The position numbers and the translations under genes are program-made. A stretch of DNA of 64,000 bases from Rhizobium leguminosarum bv. trifolii WSM1325 (GTDB taxonomy: Bacteria; Pseudomonadota; Alphaproteobacteria; Rhizobiales; Rhizobiaceae): contig CP001622.1 of assembly GCA_000023185.1 (NCBI GenBank), forward strand, positions 3,286,001 to 3,350,000, given 5' to 3'. The notes below the pieces were generated by a model. That model was not told the DNA's origin. It saw only the letters and a list, made by a program, of their open reading frames with translations, and searched no databases. Of the stretch, positions 47,152-55,820 are shown piece after piece (the stretch's first letter is position 1; each line of letters starts with the position of its first letter).

Positions 47152-48054
47152 TTATACCTTCTCGACTTCCGGCCGCCCGAGGATGCCGGTCGGCTTGAAG
47201 ATCAACACGAAAGCCAGGATCGCAAAGGTCGCGACGTCTTTGTAGGCGATGGTGAAGTATGCCGACCACAGCGACTCGATAAGGCCGATAAGCAGGCCGC
47301 CGAAGACGGCGCCGGGCAACGAACCGATACCGCCGAGAACGGCTGCCGTGAAGGCCTTCACACCAGGCGTGAAGCCGTCGTTAAACGAGGCGACGCCATA
47401 ATACATCAGGTACATCGTGCCGGCCACGGCCGCGAGTGCCGCACCCATAACGAAAGTGATCGAGATCGTCTGGTCGACGTTGACGCCAAGCAGTGCCGCC
47501 ATCTTGCGATCCTGCTCTGTGGCGCGCTGGGCACGGCCGAGTGCGGTGCGATTGACGATGTACCAGAAGATTGTCAGCAGCACTGCGGTGATCACGATGA
47601 TGATGATCTGTTTCAGCGACACCGAGATGTTGCCGAACTGGTAGACCGTGCTCACCATCGGTGGAATCGGCTTGTTGCGCGGGCCCTGCGTCACCTGGAT
47701 GAAGTTGGACAGCGTGATCGACATACCGATCGCGGTAATCAGCGGCGCCAGGCGGAAGGAACCGCGCAGGGGACGGTATGCGACGCGCTCGATCGTCCAA
47801 TTCCACAAACTCGTCATCAGCATCGCGACAACAAGCATCGCCAGCAGCAGAACGGCCACCGGGAGACCTGCGAAGATGGATGTGAGGACGAGGAAGACGA
47901 TAAGAGCGGCGAAACCACCAAGCATGAAGATGTCGCCATGGGCGAAATTGATCATGCCGATAATGCCGTAAACCATCGTATAGCCAATAGCCACGAGGCC
48001 ATAGATGGATCCGAGCGTCAGCCCGTTTAAGAGCTGCTGGACGAAATACTCCAT
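47152..48054 (-). CDS. braD: Branched-chain amino acid ABC transporter permease LivH/BraD
   Basis: The 300-residue permease begins [20 protein letters not shown] and continues [19 protein letters not shown], the LivH signature. REQ-type loop residues ([19 protein letters not shown]) contact the ATPases. The start at 48054 gives the normal LivH N-terminus. It is the first gene of the bra operon. Confidence 0.94.
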   Translation of the reverse strand: MEYFVQQLLNGLTLGSIYGLVAIGYTMVYGIIGMINFAHGDIFMLGGFAALIVFLVLTSIFAGLPVAVLLLAMLVVAMLMTSLWNWTIERVAYRPLRGSFRLAPLITAIGMSITLSNFIQVTQGPRNKPIPPMVSTVYQFGNISVSLKQIIIIVITAVLLTIFWYIVNRTALGRAQRATEQDRKMAALLGVNVDQTISITFVMGAALAAVAGTMYLMYYGVASFNDGFTPGVKAFTAAVLGGIGSLPGAVFGGLLIGLIESLWSAYFTIAYKDVATFAILAFVLIFKPTGILGRPEVEKV

Positions 48055-48597
48055 ATGTCGTTTTCCCCTGGATGCGAGCCGAAAATGCTGCATCTCTTTT
48101 TGGTTCTTCAGTTCTCCGTTTCAGAGAACCTCATAGGCCGAATGCATAGCGGTTTCGTTGGAAATGTGAAGACAAAAAGGATTTACTTCTACAGATTCTT
48201 GTCTGAACAGGCCTAAATGGCGCGTTTTGAACCAAAATCCACAGAAAAACGGCAGAGCAGGGCCTATTTTTAGCCAGAAACCGCCACTGGGTTAACCGTC
48301 CGGAGATATCGCCGTCGATTTCCTGCGCCGCTTGCTGCGTAAGCTATTCCACAGAATTGGACAATGGAGCAAATTCAGACCCCAAGGCAGCTTCTTTGAC
48401 GAATGCCATTTCACGAGCGATGCCCGCTTCTTCGTCTGACAAGGCTGAAAATTTATGGTAGCATCATCAGGCTTTGTATTGAGGGATGCGGAGCATGACG
48501 GGGAACACCATATAACTTGAGTATCTGGTTGTGACAGGGATGGTTTGCGGACGAGCGACAGCGGGGTGCTCGCCGCGTGGCGAACGGCAAAAGGACG
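48055..48597. other. Intergenic region between divergent braD and pssB
   Basis: 543 bp without a credible gene. It must hold the leftward bra promoter and the rightward pssB promoter. One candidate for pssB is listed separately (48436-48464). AT content rises between 48130 and 48260. No strong dyad or repeat is seen. Confidence 0.6.
48436..48464 (+). promoter_or_regulatory. Candidate sigma-70 promoter for pssB
   Basis: CTGACA (48436-48441) and TAGCAT (48459-48464) are 17 bp apart and match the -35 and -10 consensus at 5/6 and 4/6. The distance to the start codon is about 130 bp. Confidence 0.35.
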
Positions 48598-49395
48598 ATG
48601 CTGAGGACATTTGAAAAGGCGGCGCTCGAAGCCGGCAGGGCCATCATCACGGTCCTGCGCGAAGGCTTCCCCGTCGCCATGAAGGCGGATGCAAGTCCGG
48701 TCACGGTCGCCGACGAGGAGGCCGAGCGCATCATCCTCGCGCATCTCGCCAGAGATTATCCCGAAATACCCGTCGTGGCGGAAGAATCGGTCGCCGCTGG
48801 CAAAGTGCCCGACATCGATGGCCGAGGCTTCTTCCTGGTCGACCCTCTCGACGGCACCCGTGAATTCGTCGACGGACGGCAGGAGTTCACCGTCAACATC
48901 GCCTATATCGAGAACGGCGCCCCGATTGCCGGCATCGTCTATGCGCCGGCGCTGGGGCTTGCCTTCTCCGGAGAACGCGGCCACGCCGAAAGGCTCGTCG
49001 TCATGGACGATTTCACGGTTGGCGCACGCAGCGCGATCACGGTGCGCGAACAGCCGGACGACAGGCTGGCGCTTGCAAGCCTTCGCCACAACAGCCCGGA
49101 GACTGGAAGCTTCCTCGCCGATCAAGCGATCTTCAAATGCACCAATATCGGCTCCTCGCTGAAATTCTGCCTGCTGGCCGAAGGCAAGGCCGACGTCTAT
49201 CCGCGTTTCACCCGCACGATGGAATGGGACACCGCAGCCGGCGATGCGGTGCTGCGCGCAGCCGGCGGTTCGACGGTGACGCTGGACGGGACGCCACTGA
49301 CCTACGGCAAAACGGGAACGGCCGCCGATTTCGACTTCGCCAACCCGAACTTCATCTCCTGGGGCGGCAGGAAACGCGTCCTCGAACCGGCGTAA
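48598..49395 (+). CDS. pssB: Inositol monophosphatase-family phosphatase (CysQ/PssB)
   Basis: This 265-residue Mg-dependent, Li-sensitive-type phosphatase has metal-site motifs VVAEES, DPLDGTREF and EWDTAAGDAVL. CysQ relatives hydrolyse 3'-phosphoadenosine 5'-phosphate. In R. leguminosarum the homologous gene next to pssA is pssB, described as an inositol monophosphatase that affects exopolysaccharide amount. The ATG at 48598 (AAAGGA upstream) is preferred; a GTG at 48577 is the alternative. Its neighbour pssA supports the pssB name. Confidence 0.85.
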   Translation: MLRTFEKAALEAGRAIITVLREGFPVAMKADASPVTVADEEAERIILAHLARDYPEIPVVAEESVAAGKVPDIDGRGFFLVDPLDGTREFVDGRQEFTVNIAYIENGAPIAGIVYAPALGLAFSGERGHAERLVVMDDFTVGARSAITVREQPDDRLALASLRHNSPETGSFLADQAIFKCTNIGSSLKFCLLAEGKADVYPRFTRTMEWDTAAGDAVLRAAGGSTVTLDGTPLTYGKTGTAADFDFANPNFISWGGRKRVLEPA

Positions 49396-50038
49396 CCACC
49401 CGCGGGAATCGCTGAAGACCGGCAAGCGGCAAATCCTTTGCATCGCCGCCACGTGTTCAGGCCCGCCGCTACGATCCGCGGTCGACCTCATGCATGCGCA
49501 CCCCAACTGAGCGAGCCGCCTCCCCTCAAAGCGTGCCACGATCCTATTTCTAGCTGTGAAGTGATTCGCGTTATCGGGCCTGATTGAGCGATTCGGGCTG
49601 CGAATTCATTGCCCTGCATCTTTTCAAGACGCCGCGCGCCATCAATCCTGCCTTGATTTTGTCACATTTCGGCACGGCTTCGACGATGATCGATATCTTC
49701 ATCAGCAAAATTTCGCATCGTCTTTCGTTAAGAAATACGCTTAAGAGCCACGGCCCACGTGTCGAATCGGCACGTCGCCAGCCTGCGGCGAACCCCTCCA
49801 AAGGCCTAAAAACTTTGACAAAATTCCAATTATTAACGAAATATCATGAGCTTGCCTCAACTTAACGCAAATGCGAAAGATTTGCTGCGATGCGATATTT
49901 CTCTGGACACCATTACACAATTGTCGCATTTTTCCGTTTTAGTAGGGTTACCAAGACCTAAGTGCAGCCCTGGTGACAGGGTAAACCATTGATCGCCTTT
50001 TGCCGCCGCGCCCCCTCGAAGACAACAGAGTACGATCC
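49396..50038. other. Long pssB-pssA intergenic region
   Basis: About 640 bp without a gene, AT-rich after 49640. In R. leguminosarum the pssA upstream region is known to be long and to respond to several regulators (RosR, phosphate, carbon signals). I see one sigma-70-like element (49815-49843) but cannot place RosR or PhoB boxes with confidence. Confidence 0.6.
49815..49843 (+). promoter_or_regulatory. Candidate pssA promoter
   Basis: A perfect -35 hexamer TTGACA (49815-49820) is followed after 17-18 bp by AAATAT-like sequence in a very AT-rich stretch. The -10 match is weak. It would give a leader of about 190 nt. Confidence 0.3.
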
Positions 50039-50764
50039 TTGAGCATCACGGAACTAAACAACAGCATTTCGACAGAGTCCTTCCGGCCGAGCCGCCGCCA
50101 GCAGCCGAGCCTGAAGATCCAGACCCCTGTTATCCACAGCGATGCGCCGCAGGCGCCGTTGCTGGATCTGGTCCTGAAGCGGGCGTTCGACATTGTTTCG
50201 TCGTTGAGCGCCCTCCTCGTCCTCGCCCCTTTCCTTCTGTTCGTCGCCCTGCTGATCAAGATCGACAGCCCGGGGCCGGTGCTCTTCAAGCAGACCCGCT
50301 GGGGCAAGAACTGCAAGGCCATCAAGGTCTACAAGTTCCGTTCCATGCGCACCGACCTCTGCGACGTCTCCGGCGTTGCCCAGACGGTAATGAACGATCC
50401 GCGCGTCACGCGCATCGGCGCCATTCTGCGCCGTACGAATGTCGATGAGTTGCCGCAGTTGCTGAACGTGCTGCTGGGCCACATGTCGGTCGTCGGTCCG
50501 CGCTGCCATGCGATCGGCATGCGCGCCGGCGGCGTGCTCTACGAAGAACTCGTACCGGAATATCATCAGCGACATGCGATGCGTCCCGGCATGACGGGTC
50601 TTGCCCAGATGCGCGGCCTGCGCGGCCCGACCGATCGTCCGGCCAAGGCGCGTGCCCGCATCGCCAGCGATCTCTACTATGTCGGGAATTTCTCGATCTG
50701 GATGGATATGCGCATCGTTGCCGGAACCGTCGTGTCGGAGCTGACCCGCGGAAAAGGCTTTTAA
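50039..50764 (+). CDS. pssA: Sugar transferase initiating exopolysaccharide (PssA/ExoY-like)
   Basis: The protein has about 241 residues and is a polyprenyl-phosphate hexose-1-phosphate transferase. KRAFDIVSSLSALLVLAPFL is the membrane anchor, and SPGPVLFKQTRWGKN with YKFRSMRTD and RRTNVDELPQLLNVL are the ExoY/WcaJ catalytic signatures. It places the first sugar phosphate on undecaprenyl phosphate in acidic exopolysaccharide synthesis. The start is uncertain: TTG codons at 50039 and 50000 are both possible and neither has a good ribosome site. The stop codon is the first base triplet of a palindromic repeat. Confidence 0.88.
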   Translation: MSITELNNSISTESFRPSRRQQPSLKIQTPVIHSDAPQAPLLDLVLKRAFDIVSSLSALLVLAPFLLFVALLIKIDSPGPVLFKQTRWGKNCKAIKVYKFRSMRTDLCDVSGVAQTVMNDPRVTRIGAILRRTNVDELPQLLNVLLGHMSVVGPRCHAIGMRAGGVLYEELVPEYHQRHAMRPGMTGLAQMRGLRGPTDRPAKARARIASDLYYVGNFSIWMDMRIVAGTVVSELTRGKGF

Positions 50765-50856
50765 AGCGCGTCGCGATCTTTCAGATCGGCTCCTCGCGCT
50801 TTCGGTCGTTGTTTTCACGCATGTCGCGCAAACCGATGCACACTTTGCGCGACATG
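50762..50856. repeat. Palindromic repeat directly after pssA
   Basis: Two hairpins: AAAGCGCG near 50763 with CGCGCTTT (50795-50802), and CATGTCGCGCAAA with TTTGCGCGACATG (50820-50856). The element begins within the pssA stop codon and could act as its terminator. Confidence 0.7.
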
Positions 50857-50894
50857 CTGCCAAGCTTTAGCTTTGTGAGAAAGGACCGGCTGCC

Positions 50895-51709
50895 TCAGAG
50901 CAGCCGGTACCGGAATGCTCCGGCGACCGTCTGCATGCGGCTGACCGAATCGAGCTTGCACATCGCGCTCTTCAGATAACCCGCCACCGTATGCGACGAG
51001 AGATCGAGAATGATTGCGATCTCGTCGCTGCTCTTGCCGACAGCGCCGCTCGTCTTTTTAGACGCGCAAAGGACGCTGTAGCACTTTGAATTGCTGCGTG
51101 ATTCCCTAAATCAATTCGTGGCAGGCATTCGATTTCGCGCCGGGTGAGCGTCTCCAACGGACCATCCTCCACGCCGCCGCTACGCGAAACCTTATCCAGA
51201 AGCTCCATGCAGCCGGAGAGCAGCGCCATCGCCTGCTCTCGCGTGGGCATAGGACAGCTGCCTGAAAAGGCGAAGGTGTATTGTTTCAGGTCAGCATCAT
51301 GCTGCGCGAAGGCGAAGGTATTCTTCAGCCCGTGCATCTGAAAGAGCCTGTCGAGTTTGCGGTTTTCCTGATTGGCGGCGCTGCCCGCAAAAGACCCCTC
51401 CTCGCAGAAGACCGGCATGATCGCCCGCTTCATCGCGGTCACCAGTCTGCCGCAATAGAAGAGATCGGCAGCGTCATAAAAGCCGACAAGGCTTTGCAGC
51501 CAATTGCTGATCAACCGGTTTTCGGCGAAATCCGTGCGGTCGCCCCGCGGGAAAGCCGAGAGCAGATAGAAATCGAAGCCCACAAGCTTCGCCATCACCC
51601 CGAGCCGTTCCTTACCGTCGTTAAACGAAACCCCGACGCCATCGGCCTGCGAAGGCGAAAATGCAGCATCCTCAGCGCAGTCGCCGACTGCGCGTCCACG
51701 TCTTTTCAT
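50895..51709 (-). pseudogene. LuxR-family regulator gene broken by a palindromic repeat
   Basis: The first 195 codons from 51709 encode an autoinducer-binding-like N-terminal part and reach TLTRREIECL, the start of a LuxR helix-turn-helix. The reading then enters about 70-80 bp of foreign repeat sequence (51040-51118). Beyond it, in a frame shifted by 2, the missing half follows: GKSSDEIAIILDLSSHTVAG to the stop at 50895. A normal LuxR fold needs about 15 nt between these points and 83 are present, a net gain near 68 bp. As it stands the product would end at 50972 without a working DNA-binding domain. Confidence 0.8.
51040..51118. repeat. Palindromic repeat inserted in the luxR-type gene
   Basis: ACAGCGCCGCTCGTC and GACGCGCAAAGGACGCTGT form the main hairpin around TTTTTA, with an AT-rich flank (AATTGCTGCGTGATTCCC) that belongs to a repeat type common between rhizobial genes. 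It splits the helix-turn-helix coding region of the gene at 50895-51709. Confidence 0.7.
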
Positions 51710-52108
51710 CTTTGTATCCTCGTATAGCCAGCTTCGGCTCAGCCTTGCTGCCGGCGGCGAAAAGTTCGGGTCGGGGCATCAGCAAAGACGGCTTCTTCGC
51801 CGCATCCCGAGGACACGAAGCCTCAAAAGCGCGAACTGGACCGATACAGCGGGACGAACGTAGACGACGTCTTGCGCTCATTCTTATGTTGCCGCACGTA
51901 TCAGATCATCCCGGGAAATCAGCTAATATTTATTCCGCATGGCTCCCATGCAGGCGCTGCAAATTGACGTAGCAGCATGCCGCTGCCCGACGTCACCAGC
52001 CGGGCGGGCGTCTAAATTTGTTATCAAAGTCTTACGATGGGTTTAGGCAATTTTTAAATGTGGCAGGCTAGAGTGGGGTTCGTGGTCTTGCGTTGTGTAG
52101 AGAGTCCA
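51710..52108. other. Intergenic region upstream of sciP
   Basis: About 400 bp between the divergent luxR pseudogene and sciP. No gene, clear repeat or TTAA-N7-TTAA site is seen. The sciP promoter must lie here but is not identified. Confidence 0.5.
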
Positions 52109-52384
52109 ATGACCGAAATGATACGTCCCCGAGTAAAATATGTCATCGGCCCCGATGGCAGCCCCCTGACGATCGCGGATCTTCCGCCGCCCAATACGCG
52201 GCGCTGGGTGATTCGCCGGAAGGCAGAGGTTGTCGCGGCTGTTCGCGGTGGCTTGTTGAGCTTGGAAGAGGCCTGCGAGCGTTACACGCTCACGGTCGAA
52301 GAATTCCTCTCCTGGCAGTCGTCGATCAACAGCCACGGTCTTGCCGGCCTGCGCACCACGCGCATCCAGCAATATCGTCACTGA
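52109..52384 (+). CDS. sciP: CtrA inhibitor SciP (DUF1153)
   Basis: The 91-residue helix-turn-helix protein begins MTEMIRPRVKYVIGPDGSPL and contains NTRRWVIRRKAEVVAAVRGG, then LTVEEFLSWQ. It matches SciP of Caulobacter and its rhizobial orthologues throughout. SciP binds CtrA and prevents it from activating transcription in G1 cells. It is encoded 2 kb from ctrA here. The ATG at 52109 gives the family N-terminus. Confidence 0.92.
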   Translation: MTEMIRPRVKYVIGPDGSPLTIADLPPPNTRRWVIRRKAEVVAAVRGGLLSLEEACERYTLTVEEFLSWQSSINSHGLAGLRTTRIQQYRH

Positions 52385-52407
52385 TCACACCCCAGCATTG
52401 ACGACAT

Positions 52408-52896
52408 TTATTTCGGGCCGGACGCATCTCCCGTTAGGGAATGAAGAAGGCCCGAAATCATTGACGAGGCTGCGTAGCACCAAAGGCCCGGCTGCGTGAA
52501 TGCATCCGCCAGCCCCGTCGTCTTCGCCGCCGCAATGACGATCGCGACCAGCAGCACATCCATCATCGACCACTTGGACAGATGCGGTACGACGCGACGA
52601 TAGAACAGGCTGCCGGCCCCACCGCCGGCGGCCGTCGCTTCCGCGGTGATCCCCATCGCCTCCACGGTGATGCCGACCATCTTCAGAAACGGGAGCAGGA
52701 TCGAAACCAGGGCGACGATTGCCGCCAGCAGCCCGTCCCCGCCTTGCCATAGCGAGACGATGATTTCGATCAGCGACGGCGTCTTGTCGAAAAAATACAG
52801 CGTCTCGAAACGGACCAGCGGCAAGACGAGACCGAGCGCCAGGAAGAACGGCGCGGCCACGAGAAGCACGGGGCGAGCCATCGAAAGCGCACTCAT
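52408..52896 (-). CDS. Paraquat-inducible protein A-like membrane protein
   Basis: The 162-residue protein has four hydrophobic segments and resembles the PqiA domain (LVLPLVRFETLYFF, then LLPFLKMVGI and WSMMDVLLVAIVIAAAK). It converges on sciP with a 23-bp gap. The PqiA cysteine-containing zinc-binding head is absent, so this is the membrane part only. Likely an envelope lipid-transport or stress role by family. Confidence 0.72.
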   Translation of the reverse strand: MSALSMARPVLLVAAPFFLALGLVLPLVRFETLYFFDKTPSLIEIIVSLWQGGDGLLAAIVALVSILLPFLKMVGITVEAMGITAEATAAGGGAGSLFYRRVVPHLSKWSMMDVLLVAIVIAAAKTTGLADAFTQPGLWCYAASSMISGLLHSLTGDASGPK

Positions 52897-53029
52897 TGCC
52901 CTGAATCTCTTATCGATCCGACATTTTGCATGAACACTCTGTCTCCTGCCTGTATTGCCTCTACGGCTTGGCACGACCGCGCTGCCATGTCACGGTCCGC
53001 TAAGACAATATCCGTTACGAGGAAAGACA

Positions 53030-53308
53030 ATGGACATTCGAAGTGAGGAAGGCGCCTCCGGCGGCCGCTATGCGGCCGAGGTCGAAGGGCACGAGGCGGA
53101 GATGACCTATTCACGCACATCGCCGAAGCTCGTCATCATCGATCACACGGCCGTTCCCGATGCGCTGCGCGGAAAAGGTGTCGGCCAGGCACTGGCGCTC
53201 CACGCCGTGGAGGCAGCCCGCACCGGCGGCTGGAAGATCATCCCGCTCTGCCCTTTCTTCAAGGCGCAGGCGCAACGCCATACGGAATGGAAGGATGTCG
53301 TGAATTAA
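53030..53308 (+). CDS. GNAT-like N-acetyltransferase (YjdJ type)
   Basis: The 92-residue protein corresponds to the short acetyltransferase family: EMTYSRTSPKLVIIDHTAVP, then ALRGKGVGQALALHAVEAAR (acetyl-CoA loop) and IIPLCPFFKAQAQRH. The start at 53030 has GAGGAAAG upstream. The acceptor is unknown. A palindromic repeat begins at its stop codon. Confidence 0.85.
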   Translation: MDIRSEEGASGGRYAAEVEGHEAEMTYSRTSPKLVIIDHTAVPDALRGKGVGQALALHAVEAARTGGWKIIPLCPFFKAQAQRHTEWKDVVN

Positions 53309-53384
53309 TGCATGTCGCCCAAAAACGCACAGCGCGTTTTGGGACAGGACATGCATAAGACAAATCGTCCCCGCGGGGGACGAA
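53308..53384. repeat. Palindromic repeat after the acetyltransferase gene
   Basis: An imperfect hairpin ATGCATGTCGCCCAAAA with TTTTGGGACAGGACATGCAT, then a second perfect one TCGTCCCC (53365-53372) with GGGGACGA (53376-53383). Same general type as the element after pssA. Confidence 0.65.
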
Positions 53385-53512
53385 TCTCGTTTCCCATGGG
53401 AGCGACGCATAAGGCAAACACCAAAAGCCATGTATAACGGACAGCGCGCCCATCATACATGGCTTCTCAGTGGCGATCCCAGGGCGCCAAAGCCGGCACC
53501 CAGCCGTTTCTG

Positions 53513-53863
53513 TTACGCCCTTGCTCTGGCGCCGCCGTCACGCTCTTCCAGCGCTGTGGCCCTTGCATATTCCGCCTGCATCTCCTCGAGCGCCATTTCC
53601 AGCGTCTCTTCCTGCATCTTCAGTTCCTTGATCGAAACCTGCAGGTTGTCGGCCCGCTGACGCGCGGCCTTGGCGAAGGTCGGATAAGCAAAGTGATTCG
53701 GGTCGGAAATACCGGACTTCTTTTCCTCGACAACGATCTGGCTCTCCAGATCCTTCGTCATCCGTTCGAATTCGGACATCATCATCTGCAACTGCTGCAA
53801 CTGACGTCGTTTTTCGTTCACCTGAAATTCCTTCAGGCGAACGAGACTTTCTCGCGACTTCAT
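53513..53863 (-). CDS. fliJ: FliJ-like flagellar export chaperone
   Basis: The 116-residue protein is almost wholly helical, with coiled-coil spacing through LKEFQVNEKRRQLQQLQMMM and later repeats, and a basic N-terminus MKSRESLVRLK. These features match FliJ-type proteins of the flagellar export apparatus. The start at 53863 has CGGGAG 8 bp upstream. It is divergent from ctrA and may share its CtrA-responsive control region. No other flagellar genes are in the window. Confidence 0.7.
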   Translation of the reverse strand: MKSRESLVRLKEFQVNEKRRQLQQLQMMMSEFERMTKDLESQIVVEEKKSGISDPNHFAYPTFAKAARQRADNLQVSIKELKMQEETLEMALEEMQAEYARATALEERDGGARARA

Positions 53864-54019
53864 ACGCATTACTCCCGTGATGCGAGACCCCGGCTCAACT
53901 TGAAACCGCCCTGCGCGCCGCTTTGACACGGTTTGCTAAAAAATTTCCTGCGATATTAACAAATACCTACCGCTGGTAACCTTTCGTTTACGGGCATCGT
54001 TAATGATAGGCCCGATGAT

Positions 54020-54034
54020 TTAAGGGTCGGTAAA
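54020..54034 (+). promoter_or_regulatory. Candidate CtrA binding site
   Basis: TTAA-GGGTCGG-TAAA matches the CtrA consensus TTAA-N7-TTAA with one mismatch. It lies between fliJ and ctrA, 266 bp before the ctrA start. Confidence 0.5.
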
Positions 54035-54068
54035 TGCCGCGGCATTAAGTTCGAACCTTTTCATTGGC

Positions 54069-54133
54069 GAGTCGGATGAATCACTTAGCGCTGTTTCCTA
54101 ATGTTAAAGTTGAGGAACACCTTTTTGAGATTC
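54069..54133. promoter_or_regulatory. Cluster of three GANTC methylation sites
   Basis: GAGTC (54069), GAATC (54078) and GATTC (54129) occur within 65 bp upstream of ctrA. GANTC is the target of the CcrM methyltransferase, and methylation state controls the ctrA P1 promoter in Caulobacter. Seen directly; function inferred. Confidence 0.5.
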
Positions 54134-54206
54134 CTATTGGAAAACAGAGAAATGGAAAAATTGTTTAATAAATTCGATACTCCTTGCCAGAGTGAATTAG
54201 AATTTG

Positions 54207-54214
54207 TTAACCAT
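54207..54214 (+). promoter_or_regulatory. CtrA half-site TTAACCAT
   Basis: The octamer TTAACCAT, a recognised CtrA half-site, lies 86 bp before the ctrA start, consistent with autoregulation. Apart from this, the FNR-free 53864-54299 interval holds the sites listed and no gene. Confidence 0.45.
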
Positions 54215-54299
54215 TTCGTGGCAGCTTTCAAATCACGTAGCGTGTTCGGTATCGTGTAGGGGGCCAGACCACCTTTCGGCGGCGGTAAAGGGGATAATT

Positions 54300-55001
54300 A
54301 TGCGGGTACTTCTAATCGAGGATGACAGCGCGACGGCGCAGAGCATCGAGTTGATGCTGAAATCAGAGAGTTTTAATGTTTATACCACCGATCTCGGTGA
54401 AGAAGGCGTCGATCTGGGCAAGCTGTATGATTATGACATCATCCTTCTCGATCTGAACCTGCCCGACATGTCCGGATATGAAGTGCTTCGCACTCTTCGG
54501 CTGTCCAAGGTCAAGACACCGATCCTCATCCTGTCGGGCATGGCCGGCATCGAAGACAAGGTTCGCGGCCTCGGTTTCGGCGCTGACGACTACATGACCA
54601 AGCCGTTCCATAAGGACGAGCTCGTCGCCCGCATCCACGCCATCGTCCGTCGCTCCAAGGGCCACGCCCAATCGGTCATCATGACCGGCGAACTGATCGT
54701 CAACCTCGATGCCAAGACGGTCGAAGTCGGGGGCCAGCGCGTCCACCTGACGGGCAAGGAATATCAGATGCTGGAGCTGCTTTCGCTCCGCAAGGGCACC
54801 ACCCTCACCAAGGAAATGTTCCTGAACCACCTCTACGGCGGCATGGACGAACCGGAACTGAAGATCATCGACGTCTTCATCTGCAAGCTCCGCAAGAAGC
54901 TCGCCAACGCTGCAGGCGGCGCCAACTACATCGAGACCGTCTGGGGCCGTGGTTACGTTCTTCGCGAGCCGGATGGTGCCGAATACGCCGAAACCGCCTG
55001 A
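54300..55001 (+). CDS. ctrA: Cell-cycle master response regulator CtrA
   Basis: This 233-residue OmpR-type response regulator has a receiver with acidic residues MRVLLIEDD, acceptor Asp51 in [11 protein letters not shown] and the conserved Lys in [10 protein letters not shown]. The C-terminal winged helix includes [17 protein letters not shown] and [15 protein letters not shown], typical of CtrA. The start at 54300 has AAAGGGG upstream. CtrA controls division, flagella and envelope genes. Adjacent chpT provides its phosphate donor and sciP its inhibitor. The C-terminal EYAETA lacks the Caulobacter Ala-Ala degradation end. Confidence 0.97.
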   Translation: MRVLLIEDDSATAQSIELMLKSESFNVYTTDLGEEGVDLGKLYDYDIILLDLNLPDMSGYEVLRTLRLSKVKTPILILSGMAGIEDKVRGLGFGADDYMTKPFHKDELVARIHAIVRRSKGHAQSVIMTGELIVNLDAKTVEVGGQRVHLTGKEYQMLELLSLRKGTTLTKEMFLNHLYGGMDEPELKIIDVFICKLRKKLANAAGGANYIETVWGRGYVLREPDGAEYAETA

Positions 55002-55035
55002 TATTTTTTTCCGATCCCCCTTGTCGGACAAACGA

Positions 55036-55062
55036 AGATCCCGCCTTTTCGGCGGGATTTTT
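55036..55062 (+). terminator. ctrA terminator
   Basis: ATCCCGCC (55038-55045) pairs with GGCGGGAT (55051-55058), followed by TTTTTCG. It is 36 bp after the ctrA stop. Confidence 0.85.
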
Positions 55063-55106
55063 CGTTTCTGCCTGCGGGCAATAAGAACCCACCCTCACAA
55101 CACATG

Positions 55107-55254
55107 ACCTCAGGCCGGATCGGCCTGAGATGCTCTGTCATTTCGATCTAGAGCATGTCTCGCAAAAGTGTGCAGCGGTTTTGCGATAAAGACATGCGGA
55201 AAAGCAAAGACCTAAAGCGTGGCAAGCGAATCTGAAAGATCGCGACGCTTTAGG
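55107..55254. repeat. Composite palindromic repeat after ctrA
   Basis: Three palindromes in a row: CTCAGGCCG/CGGCCTGAG (55109-55129), GAGCATGTCTCGCAAAAGTG with TTTGCGATAAAGACATG (about 55151-55197), and CCTAAAGCGT with ACGCTTTAGG (about 55212-55254). It fills most of the convergent gap between ctrA and the receiver gene. Confidence 0.7.
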
Positions 55255-55336
55255 AAATAGCGTAGGGCGGCTGAAACCGCTTGCACTCGGCATCATGCGC
55301 CAGTGATGCCGATATCGGCGAAAAGAGATCTGCCGG

Positions 55337-55699
55337 TCAGGCGGCGATCGCGCGGTTTCCGAAAACGGCGGTCAGGATCTTACGATCGAACGGCTTCAGC
55401 AGGAAGTCGGTAGCACCGGCCCGTTTGCCCGCCATCAGTTTCTTCAGATCCGCCTCGACGACGCAATAATAAATCTTGACCTCTTTGCCGCCTTCCATGG
55501 CACGGATGGCGGCGATGAGGTCGAGGGCGCCTTCCATGCCGGAATCGACGATCAGATATTCCGGCAGCTCCGCCTGGCAGCGCTGCAGCGCTTCGCCGGC
55601 GTTGGAGGCTTCGCTGACGAGAAAGTCGAGTTCGGAGAGAATGCGCTTGCCGACCTTACGGACGATGTCCGAATTATCGGTGATCATGAACCTTTGCAT
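55337..55699 (-). CDS. Single-domain receiver protein with atypical active site
   Basis: The 120-residue protein is a stand-alone CheY-like receiver. Asp52 (LIVDSGMEG) and the Lys of FLLKPFDR are present. The N-terminal acidic pair is reduced to TDNSD (Asp-Asn), and the usual Ser/Thr is Cys in IYYCVVEAD. This may weaken Mg binding or switching. It lies 121 bp from the chpT stop, in the same orientation, so it may receive phosphate from ChpT or act as a phosphate sink. Not recognisable as CpdR or DivK. Confidence 0.8.
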   Translation of the reverse strand: MQRFMITDNSDIVRKVGKRILSELDFLVSEASNAGEALQRCQAELPEYLIVDSGMEGALDLIAAIRAMEGGKEVKIYYCVVEADLKKLMAGKRAGATDFLLKPFDRKILTAVFGNRAIAA

Positions 55700-55820
55700 G
55701 GCCGCTCCTTTGCCCCCGCATTCGTCGCAGCAAGAGGCCTCTTACAACCCTGGAGAATAGGTCCATCAGGCTAACGAATCGTTACCGGACGGAGCGCCGA
55801 CGCACGTCTGCGCTCCGAAA

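Noticed and set aside
48292..49539. 415-codon open frame on the minus strand
   Set aside because: Antisense shadow of pssB extended into intergenic sequence.
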